Positions 1 to 6,175 of a DNA stretch of 6,385 nucleotides are shown in pieces. This DNA comes from Planctomycetaceae bacterium. GTDB lineage: Bacteria; Planctomycetota; Planctomycetia; Pirellulales; Pirellulaceae. The stretch covers positions 11,442 to 17,826 of the forward strand of contig DTSG01000059.1 in NCBI GenBank assembly GCA_012965455.1. The letters are read 5' to 3'. The notes under the pieces were generated by a model. The model searched no databases. It was not told where the DNA came from and saw only the letters and a program-made list of their open reading frames with translations. The first letter of the stretch is position 1; every line of letters starts with the position of its first letter. The translations under genes and the position numbers were made by a program.

Positions 1-1
1 G

Positions 2-1204
2 AAAATAGCCGCAGCCATAGGCCTGAGCTTGTAAAAACAGCAACACCAATGACACGCCGAGTAGCCGGCGGACCTGACCCATGCCCACTAGCAAACTGCC
101 CGATATGTTGATCATGCCATGCACACATATCGCTGGCGCCAACGCAACTAACATGCCCACAGCCGGTTGCCATTTGTCGCCACCCAGCAGTTGTACAACT
201 TCGGGTGCCATCACAAACAAACCAACTCCCGCGGGAATAAGCAAGGTCGCGGTGAATAAATAAAACCCGCGGGACAGAGACGCGTAATCTCTAAGCCGGT
301 CGCTACTGCGCGACAAGCTAGGCAACATCACGCTCGTCACCGGGTCCGTTACCAAATACACCGGCTTCATCATCAAGTGATACATTGATGTATACATGCC
401 GACAAATCGCTGACCCGAACGCGTTGAACCAATCATCGCAGCCAATAAAATCTTGTCGAGGTTCTGACCCACATAGAAAACCAAACTGCTCGTAGAATAA
501 AATCCCCCAAAGCTTAGTAATCCTTTGACCTCGCCGAAACGCATCGGTCCAGGCTTCCATTTCGCCGTTAGCCATAAACCAATTGTGTTCACCAACAACT
601 CTACGTATTCCATGACCAACAATGCCACGATCCCATACTTCGCAATCTGTTCTTGCTCCTGCAGTTCATATCCCACAATAACAGCGAGTATCACGGCAAG
701 TGTCTGGCCGACTAACTTGATCATCGCAATTCGACCAATTCTCATTTCTCGCTGTAACAACGTCTGATGCGTCAAACCAGTCGCTTCCACAAAGCTCGTT
801 GCCGCAAACGCCCAACAAATCCAAACCAACTCCGGCACATCATAAAGCCAGGCAAACAAATACCCAGCCATCCCTGTCGCCAAACTAGCGAGAACGCCCA
901 GTAACAGAGTAGCCCAAAAAAGCGCTGTTTTTTGGTTTACCGATAGGTGTTTTTTTTGGACAGCTGCCACGGATACTCCCAGCGTCGCAACCATCCGTGG
1001 CAACATTATCAAGGGAAACACCATGCCGAGCAAACCAAATGGTCCGGCGTCTAACAGGCGAAACAAGATGATCGCGCCCATGACAGTAATCGCTTGCCGC
1101 AGCACCTGTAATATCAACACTTTGCGAGTCTCATTGCCAGCAGTCGCCAGCGATTGTCCAGTATTTAGCGTCTCTCGCGGCTGTGGTTGTTTCGCATTAT
1201 CCAT
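2..1204 (-). CDS. Wzx/MATE-type polysaccharide flippase, C-terminus cut by window edge
   Basis: This is a multi-pass inner-membrane protein of the polysaccharide flippase group (COG2244, Wzx/WzxC-like), expected to move undecaprenyl-linked sugar units across the membrane. I translated 401 codons without a stop from the ATG at 1204 to the left edge. The family is usually about 480-500 residues, so the last part lies outside. A polar N-terminus of about 28 residues is followed by hydrophobic segments near residues 30-50, 55-80, 95-120, 125-145, 160-180, 190-213, 315-333, 350-372 and 382-400. The stretch at about 249-300, with NLDKILLAAMIGS, VGMYTSMY and MLPSLSR, is the family's usual 'dk.llg..lG...G.Y...y' and 'v..P.lsr' pattern. 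The start is constrained by an in-frame TAA two codons upstream. It follows a family 2 glycosyltransferase on the same strand after 80 bases, which fits a role in surface polysaccharide export. The exact substrate cannot be told. A run of eight A residues in the coding strand lies at codons 83-85. Confidence 0.85.
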   Translation of the reverse strand, partial: MDNAKQPQPRETLNTGQSLATAGNETRKVLILQVLRQAITVMGAIILFRLLDAGPFGLLGMVFPLIMLPRMVATLGVSVAAVQKKHLSVNQKTALFWATLLLGVLASLATGMAGYLFAWLYDVPELVWICWAFAATSFVEATGLTHQTLLQREMRIGRIAMIKLVGQTLAVILAVIVGYELQEQEQIAKYGIVALLVMEYVELLVNTIGLWLTAKWKPGPMRFGEVKGLLSFGGFYSTSSLVFYVGQNLDKILLAAMIGSTRSGQRFVGMYTSMYHLMMKPVYLVTDPVTSVMLPSLSRSSDRLRDYASLSRGFYLFTATLLIPAGVGLFVMAPEVVQLLGGDKWQPAVGMLVALAPAICVHGMINISGSLLVGMGQVRRLLGVSLVLLFLQAQAYGCGYF

Positions 1205-1207
1205 GAA

Positions 1208-1282
1208 TTACTGGCTCTCTAGATTTGCAAACTCGCTACCAGCCTTAGAAAGTAACTCCCGTCGCGAACTACGACGAAACAT
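1208..1282 (-). other. 24-codon mini-ORF bridging glycosyltransferase and flippase genes
   Basis: A short reading frame begins with ATG two bases after the glycosyltransferase TAA and ends with TAA three bases before the flippase ATG. It is in the same frame as the flippase, so only TAA-TTC separates them. The product would be 24 residues, rich in Arg and Ser at the N-terminus. It could pass ribosomes from one gene to the next, be a remnant of a longer flippase N-terminus, or be chance. No known peptide is recognised. Confidence 0.25.
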
Positions 1283-1284
1283 TT

Positions 1285-2172
1285 TTACCCGAAGAACCCA
1301 TACCAAAAAATGCAACGCAGCGCACTGACACCATCCATCCACCCAATCTTCTTGCCTTCGGCGTATGAGCGGCGCATATAAGTAATCGGCCGCTCATAAA
1401 ATCGTGTCCCATTCTTCTTTGCTCGTCTCGACAACTTCGCCGTCATCTCTATCTCTATACCAAAGCGATTTTCTTTAAGTCCAGCCGCGATCTCCTGAAT
1501 CAATGGCCGACGAAAAACTTTATAGCATGTTTCCACGTCCGTGAACTGCAGCCGCGTGACCCGATTGCAGAGCCAAGTAATAAACCCATTGACCGCCTTG
1601 TGCCAAATCGGTGAATCCGCTTCTTCACTGATTTTGAACCGACTACCATACACAACATCTGCGCGATCCTCGACAATCGGTTGCAGCAAGTAACGGTATT
1701 CGTCTGGGTCATATTCCAAGTCCGCGTCCTGAATAATAATCACATCGCCAGTGGCACGTTCAAAGCCTGTTTTCAGCGCGGCACCTTTACCTTTGTTACG
1801 CTCGTGGTACATAACTTGTAAATCTTCATCGGCTTGCATGGACTCTAAAAGATCTCGCGTGCCATCGGTACTGCCGTCATCAACTAACACAATTTCCAAT
1901 GGCAGCCGAGTGCCTCGAACTCGCTCCACCACCGACTGCAGCGTCTTGGCTTCATTAAAGACTGGGATGATCACCGACAATTTAAAACCATCTGGCAACA
2001 CGTAAATTCCACTGCGCTCGCAAAGCTCCGTACCAAGCTCGGAAACGAGAGTGCTGTAGCTTGCGGAAATTGGGTCGGTGCTTTCGCAATCAATTTCAAC
2101 AGCTGAGATGGCATGGTGCACCTGTTCTTTTTCTTCGGGTGAAAGTTGATCGCTTTGAAAAGAAGGACGCAT
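1285..2172 (-). CDS. Family 2 glycosyltransferase, dolichol-phosphate-mannose-synthase-like
   Basis: This is a 295-residue GT-A fold glycosyltransferase that probably transfers a sugar from a nucleotide-sugar to a lipid phosphate or growing glycan at the cytoplasmic face of the membrane. Residues 65-74 hold the opening strand LSVIIPVFNE. Residues 97-105 hold the nucleotide-binding VDDGSTDGT. D149-A-D151 is the metal-binding DxD, followed by LEYDP, and GSRF is at 176-179. The later blocks TDVETCYKVFRR (211-222), RFGIEIEMTAKL (236-247) and ERPITYMRRSYAEGKKIGW (260-278) match the DPM1-like bacterial subgroup. No clear C-terminal membrane pair is present. The first 63 residues are a charged extension ahead of the catalytic domain. 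The ATG at 2172 has no obvious Shine-Dalgarno. It is the first gene of a minus-strand pair with the flippase, so a polysaccharide or glycolipid role is likely. Donor and acceptor are unknown. Confidence 0.9.
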   Translation of the reverse strand: MRPSFQSDQLSPEEKEQVHHAISAVEIDCESTDPISASYSTLVSELGTELCERSGIYVLPDGFKLSVIIPVFNEAKTLQSVVERVRGTRLPLEIVLVDDGSTDGTRDLLESMQADEDLQVMYHERNKGKGAALKTGFERATGDVIIIQDADLEYDPDEYRYLLQPIVEDRADVVYGSRFKISEEADSPIWHKAVNGFITWLCNRVTRLQFTDVETCYKVFRRPLIQEIAAGLKENRFGIEIEMTAKLSRRAKKNGTRFYERPITYMRRSYAEGKKIGWMDGVSALRCIFWYGFFG

Positions 2173-2603
2173 AGATTTTATTGGTCGAATAAGAGAAAGC
2201 TAAGAAGTAAACGGGGATGATGCGCTAGGGCGGCGTGGGCTAGGTTATCAAAGAACCATAGATAGTCGCCATACGAATTTTTGATTTTGATGTCAAGCAT
2301 CTGGTAAAAAACTCTTCAAAAAATTGCCCGAAAAGAAAGATGGGAAAATGTTGGGTCGCTCGCTTGACTTTTTTTTCCAATCATAGAGAATGTGTCAAGT
2401 TGATGGATGGGAAAACTATTGTTCACTGAATTCTTGTCACAACAACCGATTAAGTTGATGACCGTTGATAGTCCTTTTCAGCCAAACGGATCATCAACAA
2501 CAACGGGTTTTTCTTCGAAATATTTGTTACTTTTTTGCGCTACCGGTACGTACCCACTGCTCACTAAATATACCTTTCCAAGAAAAACTCTGGCAAAATA
2601 ATT
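2173..2603. other. AT-rich intergenic spacer between divergent units
   Basis: No convincing gene is seen here. It holds the minus-strand promoter candidate at 2268-2296 and a weaker plus-strand candidate, TTGACT (2364-2369), 16 bases, GAGAAT (2386-2391). The hexamer GTCAAG or its complement occurs three times (2292-2297, 2363-2368 inverted, 2394-2399), the last two forming an inverted repeat around an AT-rich 25-base centre. GATGGGAAAA occurs twice (2339-2348, 2406-2415). A 64-codon plus-strand frame at 2407-2601 resembles no family known to me and has no ribosome site, so it is not called as a gene. Confidence 0.5.
2268..2296 (-). promoter_or_regulatory. Sigma70-like promoter for the glycosyltransferase-flippase unit
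   Basis: On the minus strand TTGACA (2296-2291) is followed after exactly 17 bases by TATGGC (2273-2268). The -35 box is perfect and the -10 is weak (TAT then poor). Transcription would start near 2261, leaving an untranslated leader of about 90 bases before the ATG at 2172. It is supported by position and spacing only. Confidence 0.4.
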
Positions 2604-2772
2604 AAAGAAGCCTTGGGGGGCGACGACTGATCGGAGCGACAGTCGGCGATCTCAACTTCGTGGCCCGGAGGTCCTCCCCAATGCTTTTTTGATGGCCTTG
2701 CCGCGCAGGGATTGTGCGGGTCAGCCACCGGCGGAGAGACAAAAACCTGGATTGAGTCTTCCGCCATTTTTT
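2604..2772 (+). ncRNA. Candidate structured RNA with terminator (unidentified)
   Basis: This GC-rich block of about 170 bases in AT-rich surroundings can fold along its whole length. An outer stem pairs 2604-2620 with 2674-2690 (16 pairs including two G-U, one C-U mismatch). It closes directly onto two inner hairpins: 2621-2648 (CGACTG/CAGTCG plus two further pairs across an A-G mismatch, 10-base loop) and 2662-2673 (GGCC/GGTC, loop CGGA). Only about 13 bases, 2649-2661, are left unpaired in this three-way junction. A third hairpin at 2693-2727 pairs TGGC/GCCA, then a 4x4 internal loop, then CCGCGCA/TGTGCGG with loop GGGAT. A fourth at 2730-2765 ends in T6. It does not match my memory of SRP RNA, 6S, tmRNA, RNase P RNA or the THF riboswitch. 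It could be a small RNA, a leader of folK-panC-lgt, or a dispersed repeat. Folding was done by eye. The plus strand is favoured by the terminal T-run. Confidence 0.45.
2730..2772 (+). terminator. Rho-independent terminator-like hairpin
   Basis: The arms GGCGGA (2730-2735) and TCCGCC (2760-2765) pair perfectly. After a single bulged G they continue as AGAC (2737-2740) with GTCT (2756-2759), enclosing a 15-base loop. The stem is followed by A and six T residues (2767-2772), which gives it plus-strand polarity. It would end the candidate RNA just upstream, or act as an attenuator about 120 bases ahead of folK. Confidence 0.55.
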
Positions 2773-2890
2773 ATGCGCTGAGAACGAGATAAGTTCATCA
2801 AAAACCTCGCTTTATTGGTTAAAATGGTCTTATTCTTTCGTCATCCGCTTCTGTGCGTTTATTAAAAACTCTTGCTTTGGCCCATCCATT

Positions 2891-3787
2891 ATGGCTACTT
2901 GCCTCATTTCACTCGGTGCGAATATCGGACATCGAGAGCAGGCCATCGAGCAAGCAATTTCTGCTATCAACGCCTGCAGCGATGTATCGGCCTGTCATTG
3001 CAGTTCTTTTTTTGAAACGATCGCTGCTGGGGGCCCAGCAGATCAGCCAAGGTTTATCAACGCAGTTGCTCGTTTTGAGACAAGCCTCAAACCGGCAGAA
3101 GTCCTAAAAAAACTATTCCAAGTGGAAAAGCAACTCGGGCGAACACGGCAACAAATCTGGGAGTCCCGCGTCCTTGATCTAGATCTATTGCTCTACGATC
3201 ACAAAATTCAAAACGACTCTAACTTAATTTTACCGCACCCTCGGATGATTCTACGAAGGTTTGTGCTCGAGCCCGCCTGTGAAATTGCCGCTGACTTGAC
3301 ACACCCACAAACAAAATGGACTCTACAACAACACCTCGATCACTTAAACCGCTCCGCCAAATATATTTGTGTCGCGGGTCCCACCACAGCACAGCGAATG
3401 GCCGCCCTCGAGCAACTGCAAGCCGACGTCGACAATCCGCAGATATCTATTTTGCGTAATTCCCCTAGCCCGCTGACCCTAGCCGACCAGCAAGCTGCTA
3501 TCAAAACTGCGCTCGCCGCGACAACAAATATGGTCATCGCTGATTTTTGTCCCCGAGAAATTCTCGCGTCTGCTCCAGAACAACTTGCCCGTGTTGAACA
3601 ACTCGAACATGCTGTCGGTGTGCCAAGATTGATTGTTTTACTAGATAATCCAAACGACCCTACATTCCACTCGCTACTCGATGCCATGATGCCGCAAGGT
3701 ACCGTGGTACCATGGCTGGTTGTACCAAGCGATGATAAAAAGCAAATCGCGCGTGAACTCCAAGCCGCTGTAATTGCGGCTGTCTAA
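2891..3787 (+). CDS. folK: HPPK (6-hydroxymethyl-dihydropterin pyrophosphokinase) with degenerate kinase-like C-terminal domain
   Basis: The enzyme transfers pyrophosphate from ATP to 6-hydroxymethyl-7,8-dihydropterin in cytoplasmic folate synthesis. The HPPK domain fills residues 1 to about 155: SLGANIG near the N-terminus, DQPRFINAV at 51-59, R84 and R86, W90, R93, the metal-binding D96-L-D98, H116 in LPHPRM, and R122/R123. These line up with E. coli R82, R84, W89, R92, D95, D97, H115 and R121, so it should be active. The family is usually 160-180 residues, but this protein has 298. The extra part opens with YICVAGPTTAQRMAAL (158-173), which aligns with a deoxynucleoside-kinase P-loop start but lacks the glycine and lysine of Walker A. 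It continues with VIADFCPREILASA (215-228) and PRLIVLLDNP (245-254), which resemble later blocks of that family. The ATG is chosen because it directly precedes the conserved first strand; no Shine-Dalgarno is seen. It is first in a folK-panC-lgt cluster. Confidence 0.93.
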   Translation: MATCLISLGANIGHREQAIEQAISAINACSDVSACHCSSFFETIAAGGPADQPRFINAVARFETSLKPAEVLKKLFQVEKQLGRTRQQIWESRVLDLDLLLYDHKIQNDSNLILPHPRMILRRFVLEPACEIAADLTHPQTKWTLQQHLDHLNRSAKYICVAGPTTAQRMAALEQLQADVDNPQISILRNSPSPLTLADQQAAIKTALAATTNMVIADFCPREILASAPEQLARVEQLEHAVGVPRLIVLLDNPNDPTFHSLLDAMMPQGTVVPWLVVPSDDKKQIARELQAAVIAAV

Positions 3788-3849
3788 TTTTTATCTGCAA
3801 CATTATCCTCGAAGGCTACTCAAACTATTTTCCCGTTCGCAAGCACATT

Positions 3850-4758
3850 ATGTCAAACTCGCCTGAACTTATCACCGACCTGACACAACTCGCGCAGTGG
3901 GTTCAAGCGCAATCCGACGATGGCTTAAGCGTTGGGCTGGTGCCAACAATGGGCGCTTTGCACGCCGGGCATTTGAGCCTCGTAAAATCTGCAGCCCAAC
4001 AATCCGATGTGGTGCTTGTCACCATTTTTGTGAACCCCACTCAGTTCGCGGCAGATGAAGATCTGCAACAATATCCACGTGACCTAGAAGGCGATCTACA
4101 GCGGCTGCAATCCGTCGCCAAGGTTACGGTTTTTGCGCCGACGGTGACCGATATATACCCCTCGGGAAAGTCGCCGGCTACGAATATCGAATCCAACGAA
4201 CTTGATGATGTCGCCACTCGCTGGGAAGGTGAACAACGTCCTGGGCATTTTCTCGGGGTAACTACCATCGTGCACAAACTCTTCACGCTCACTAAACCGC
4301 AGATCGCATTTTTCGGGCGGAAAGATTACCAGCAGTTGCGGGTCATTGAACAACTCAACGAAGAACATCGACACAACATCAAAATCGTCGGCTGCCCCAT
4401 CGTGCGGGAAGAAGATGGGCTGGCGATGAGTAGTCGCAATGCCTATCTAACGGCTGCTCAACGAACGCAAGCAACGGCGATTTATAAAGGACTGCAGACT
4501 GCCTGTAGCATGGCAAACAACATGGAAATGGCCGCCACGGAATTGCAAGAGGTCGTTCAAAAACAACTTGGTAATGCGGAAATTAACCGAATTGATTATG
4601 TTGCTGTCGTTCATCCTAAGTCACTTGAGCCACTGGTACTTTTAGACCGCACTGAGCAAATCAAACAGATCAAGTTAGGCGCGATCATTCTCGTGGCAGT
4701 ATTCGTAGGAAACACTAGGTTGATCGACAATATTTATATCCCACCCATTAATCCTTAG
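3850..4758 (+). CDS. panC: Pantothenate synthetase (pantoate-beta-alanine ligase)
   Basis: This cytoplasmic enzyme joins pantoate and beta-alanine using ATP through a pantoyl-adenylate, the last step to vitamin B5. It has all the family marks. PTMGALHAGH (32-41) carries the nucleotidyltransferase HxGH signature, with H38 and H41. FVNPTQF is at 60-66, EGEQRPGHFLGVTTIVHKLF at 126-145 (pantoate and beta-alanine pocket), FGRKDYQQ at 155-162, and MSSRN at 193-197, the KMSKS-like ATP loop. The C-terminal closing block TRLIDNI is at 289-295. It is 302 residues, slightly longer than the 283 of E. coli; the excess is spread as a short N-terminal lead-in and a small tail. No key residue is missing. It begins 62 bases after folK and ends 20 bases before the preferred lgt start, so co-transcription is likely. 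Confidence 0.97.
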   Translation: MSNSPELITDLTQLAQWVQAQSDDGLSVGLVPTMGALHAGHLSLVKSAAQQSDVVLVTIFVNPTQFAADEDLQQYPRDLEGDLQRLQSVAKVTVFAPTVTDIYPSGKSPATNIESNELDDVATRWEGEQRPGHFLGVTTIVHKLFTLTKPQIAFFGRKDYQQLRVIEQLNEEHRHNIKIVGCPIVREEDGLAMSSRNAYLTAAQRTQATAIYKGLQTACSMANNMEMAATELQEVVQKQLGNAEINRIDYVAVVHPKSLEPLVLLDRTEQIKQIKLGAIILVAVFVGNTRLIDNIYIPPINP

Positions 4759-4778
4759 TCTACTTGTGTAGCCAACAA

Positions 4779-6119
4779 ATGCAGCAAACTCTTTTAACAA
4801 TACCGCACGAACTGGGTGGGCTACCCGTTTTTGGCTGGGGGTGGATTCTGATTTTATGGGGAATCTACGGCGGTGTTTGGTTAACACGCTATTACACAAC
4901 AGCGAAAAATCCGGACGCGGCTCACCCCTTTATCCCAATCGTCGCCGTAGCAGCACTAATCGCTTTTGTATTACCCTTCGTCGAACCTATTGATACCGAG
5001 GGCGCTGCGACAGGGCTGCAAATTCGCGGTTATGGCGTAATGGTTTTGCTGGGCGTCCTAAGTGGCATGGGCTTGCTGACCATCCTAGCACGGCGGCAAA
5101 GACTTCCCGAAGATTTTGCCATGTCACTGATGCTCTATCTGTTTATTCCTGGGCTTTTAGGAGGTCGCGCCTGGTACGTTATCCAAAAGTGGGGCGATTT
5201 CGCTACCTTCGACCTACAAGGCAACGTTGCTTGGAATATGACGTTACCTCGAATAGTAAAATTCACCGATGGCGGACTAGTGGTGTACGGTGCCCTGATC
5301 GGTTCGATGCTCGGTTGCTTGCTTTATATTTCGCTGCGAAAACTACCAAGATTAGCAACACTCGATATGATCGTACCCGCACTAATGGTCGGCATGTTTT
5401 TTGGACGCATTGGCTGCTTCATGAACGGTTGTTGTTATGGTGGGCTTTGTGATGCCAGCCCACTAGGTATTACTTTTCCTGCCGGCAGCCCGCCTTATAT
5501 GCGTCATGTAGACGAAGGCTTGATGTTTGATATTCCGCTGCAAGACAAGTTAGGCCTAACCGCCGATGTTGCACCGCGACTCAAAGGACAATGGACCCTG
5601 ACAGTAACCACTGTCGAACCCGGCGGTGTGGCCGCGAGCGCTGTAGTTACACCAGGCCAAGCCTTGCTTATTAATCAGAAGCACATTGATGGGGCCTGGA
5701 TTGAGTACATTCATCATGGCCGATTTGGTGAAGATATGTTTTGGCTCCGCAATGCTGAAACACGAGGGCTGATTGGCACAATTACCGTTGGCGATATGCC
5801 ACCGCGATCACTAAGTATTTATCCTGCACAACTATTAAGTAGCATCAGCGGAGGAATCATTTGTGTAATCCTCCTCGGGTTTTATCGAATTAGAAAACGC
5901 GACGGTCAAGTCGTTGCACTATTTCTCACCCTCTACGGTTCCGCACGGTTCCTCTTGGAGCTAGTGCGGACCGATGAACTCGGGCAACTCAATACCGGAC
6001 TCACCATCTCACAAATCGGCAGCATTATTGCGCTGTTGATTGCAGCACTACTATGGTGGCATACGTCGCGCGGCAAACACGAGCTGGCCTACCCATTACC
6101 ACAAACCGATGAAAACTAA
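4779..6119 (+). CDS. lgt: Prolipoprotein diacylglyceryl transferase, enlarged form with PDZ-like insertion
   Basis: Lgt is the inner-membrane enzyme that moves diacylglycerol from phosphatidylglycerol to the lipobox cysteine of prelipoproteins, the first step of lipoprotein maturation. The protein has 446 residues from the ATG at 4779; a TTG at 4764 would add five, and I prefer the ATG. E. coli Lgt is about 290. Recognisable core: GYG at 84-86 (E. coli Y26 region), LGGR ending at R130, GGLVVYGALIG at 165-175, GRIGCFMNGCCYG at 209-221 (R210 = E. coli R143), SIYPAQLL at 346-353, and GSARFLLELVR at 387-397 with R390 and E394 (= R239, E243). Two additional membrane segments (about 18-36 and 51-69) precede the core. 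Residues about 225-345 replace a loop of about 45 residues and include a PDZ-like stretch (VTTVEPGGVAASAVVTPGQ, 276-294), predicted on the periplasmic side. Several E. coli essential positions are substituted (Y170 for H103, C213 for N146, C218 for E151). Confidence 0.92.
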   Translation: MQQTLLTIPHELGGLPVFGWGWILILWGIYGGVWLTRYYTTAKNPDAAHPFIPIVAVAALIAFVLPFVEPIDTEGAATGLQIRGYGVMVLLGVLSGMGLLTILARRQRLPEDFAMSLMLYLFIPGLLGGRAWYVIQKWGDFATFDLQGNVAWNMTLPRIVKFTDGGLVVYGALIGSMLGCLLYISLRKLPRLATLDMIVPALMVGMFFGRIGCFMNGCCYGGLCDASPLGITFPAGSPPYMRHVDEGLMFDIPLQDKLGLTADVAPRLKGQWTLTVTTVEPGGVAASAVVTPGQALLINQKHIDGAWIEYIHHGRFGEDMFWLRNAETRGLIGTITVGDMPPRSLSIYPAQLLSSISGGIICVILLGFYRIRKRDGQVVALFLTLYGSARFLLELVRTDELGQLNTGLTISQIGSIIALLIAALLWWHTSRGKHELAYPLPQTDEN

Positions 6120-6154
6120 TCCTGTGATCCACGGCGGTTAATTTTTGGGCTGGC

Positions 6155-6175
6155 GGGCAGCCACGTTGGCTGCCC
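6155..6175. repeat. Perfect 9-bp palindrome downstream of lgt
   Basis: GGGCAGCCA and TGGCTGCCC pair without mismatch around a CGT loop. There is no T-run directly after the stem on either strand, so it is not a textbook intrinsic terminator, though it may stabilise the lgt mRNA end. The flank CCTACA and the GGGCAGCC core resemble small palindromic repeats ('TGTAGGGGCAGCC' type) that I recall being scattered in many bacterial genomes. An overlapping alternative stem, GGCTG (6148-6152) with CAGCC (6158-6162), would compete with it. Confidence 0.6.

Noticed and set aside
81..263. Plus-strand frame inside the flippase gene
   Set aside because: It is a shadow of the minus-strand flippase, whose frame is continuous and membrane-like.
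2407..2601. A 64-codon plus-strand reading frame in the spacer
   Set aside because: It is not recognisable, has no ribosome site, lies in low-complexity AT-rich DNA and runs up to the structured block. Too weak to call a gene.
2564..2767. A 67-codon minus-strand frame beginning MAEDSIQVFV
   Set aside because: It is antisense to the hairpin-rich block; the Pro/Ser-rich composition and alternative open frames are explained by the GC-rich RNA-like structure. Kept only as a test in the findings.
2604..2772. SRP RNA, RNase P RNA, tmRNA, 6S RNA or THF riboswitch
   Set aside because: The diagnostic conserved cores of these RNAs are not present. A short similarity to the RNase P 'GAGGAAAGTCCGGGC' region on the minus strand is partial, and the flanks do not continue the match.
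3697..3713. Inverted GGTACC repeats within folK
   Set aside because: Short palindromes inside a conserved coding frame; no sign of a regulatory role.
4764..4778. TTG start for lgt five codons upstream
   Set aside because: The ATG at 4779 is a better start codon and adds nothing missing from the domain; no ribosome site favours the TTG.
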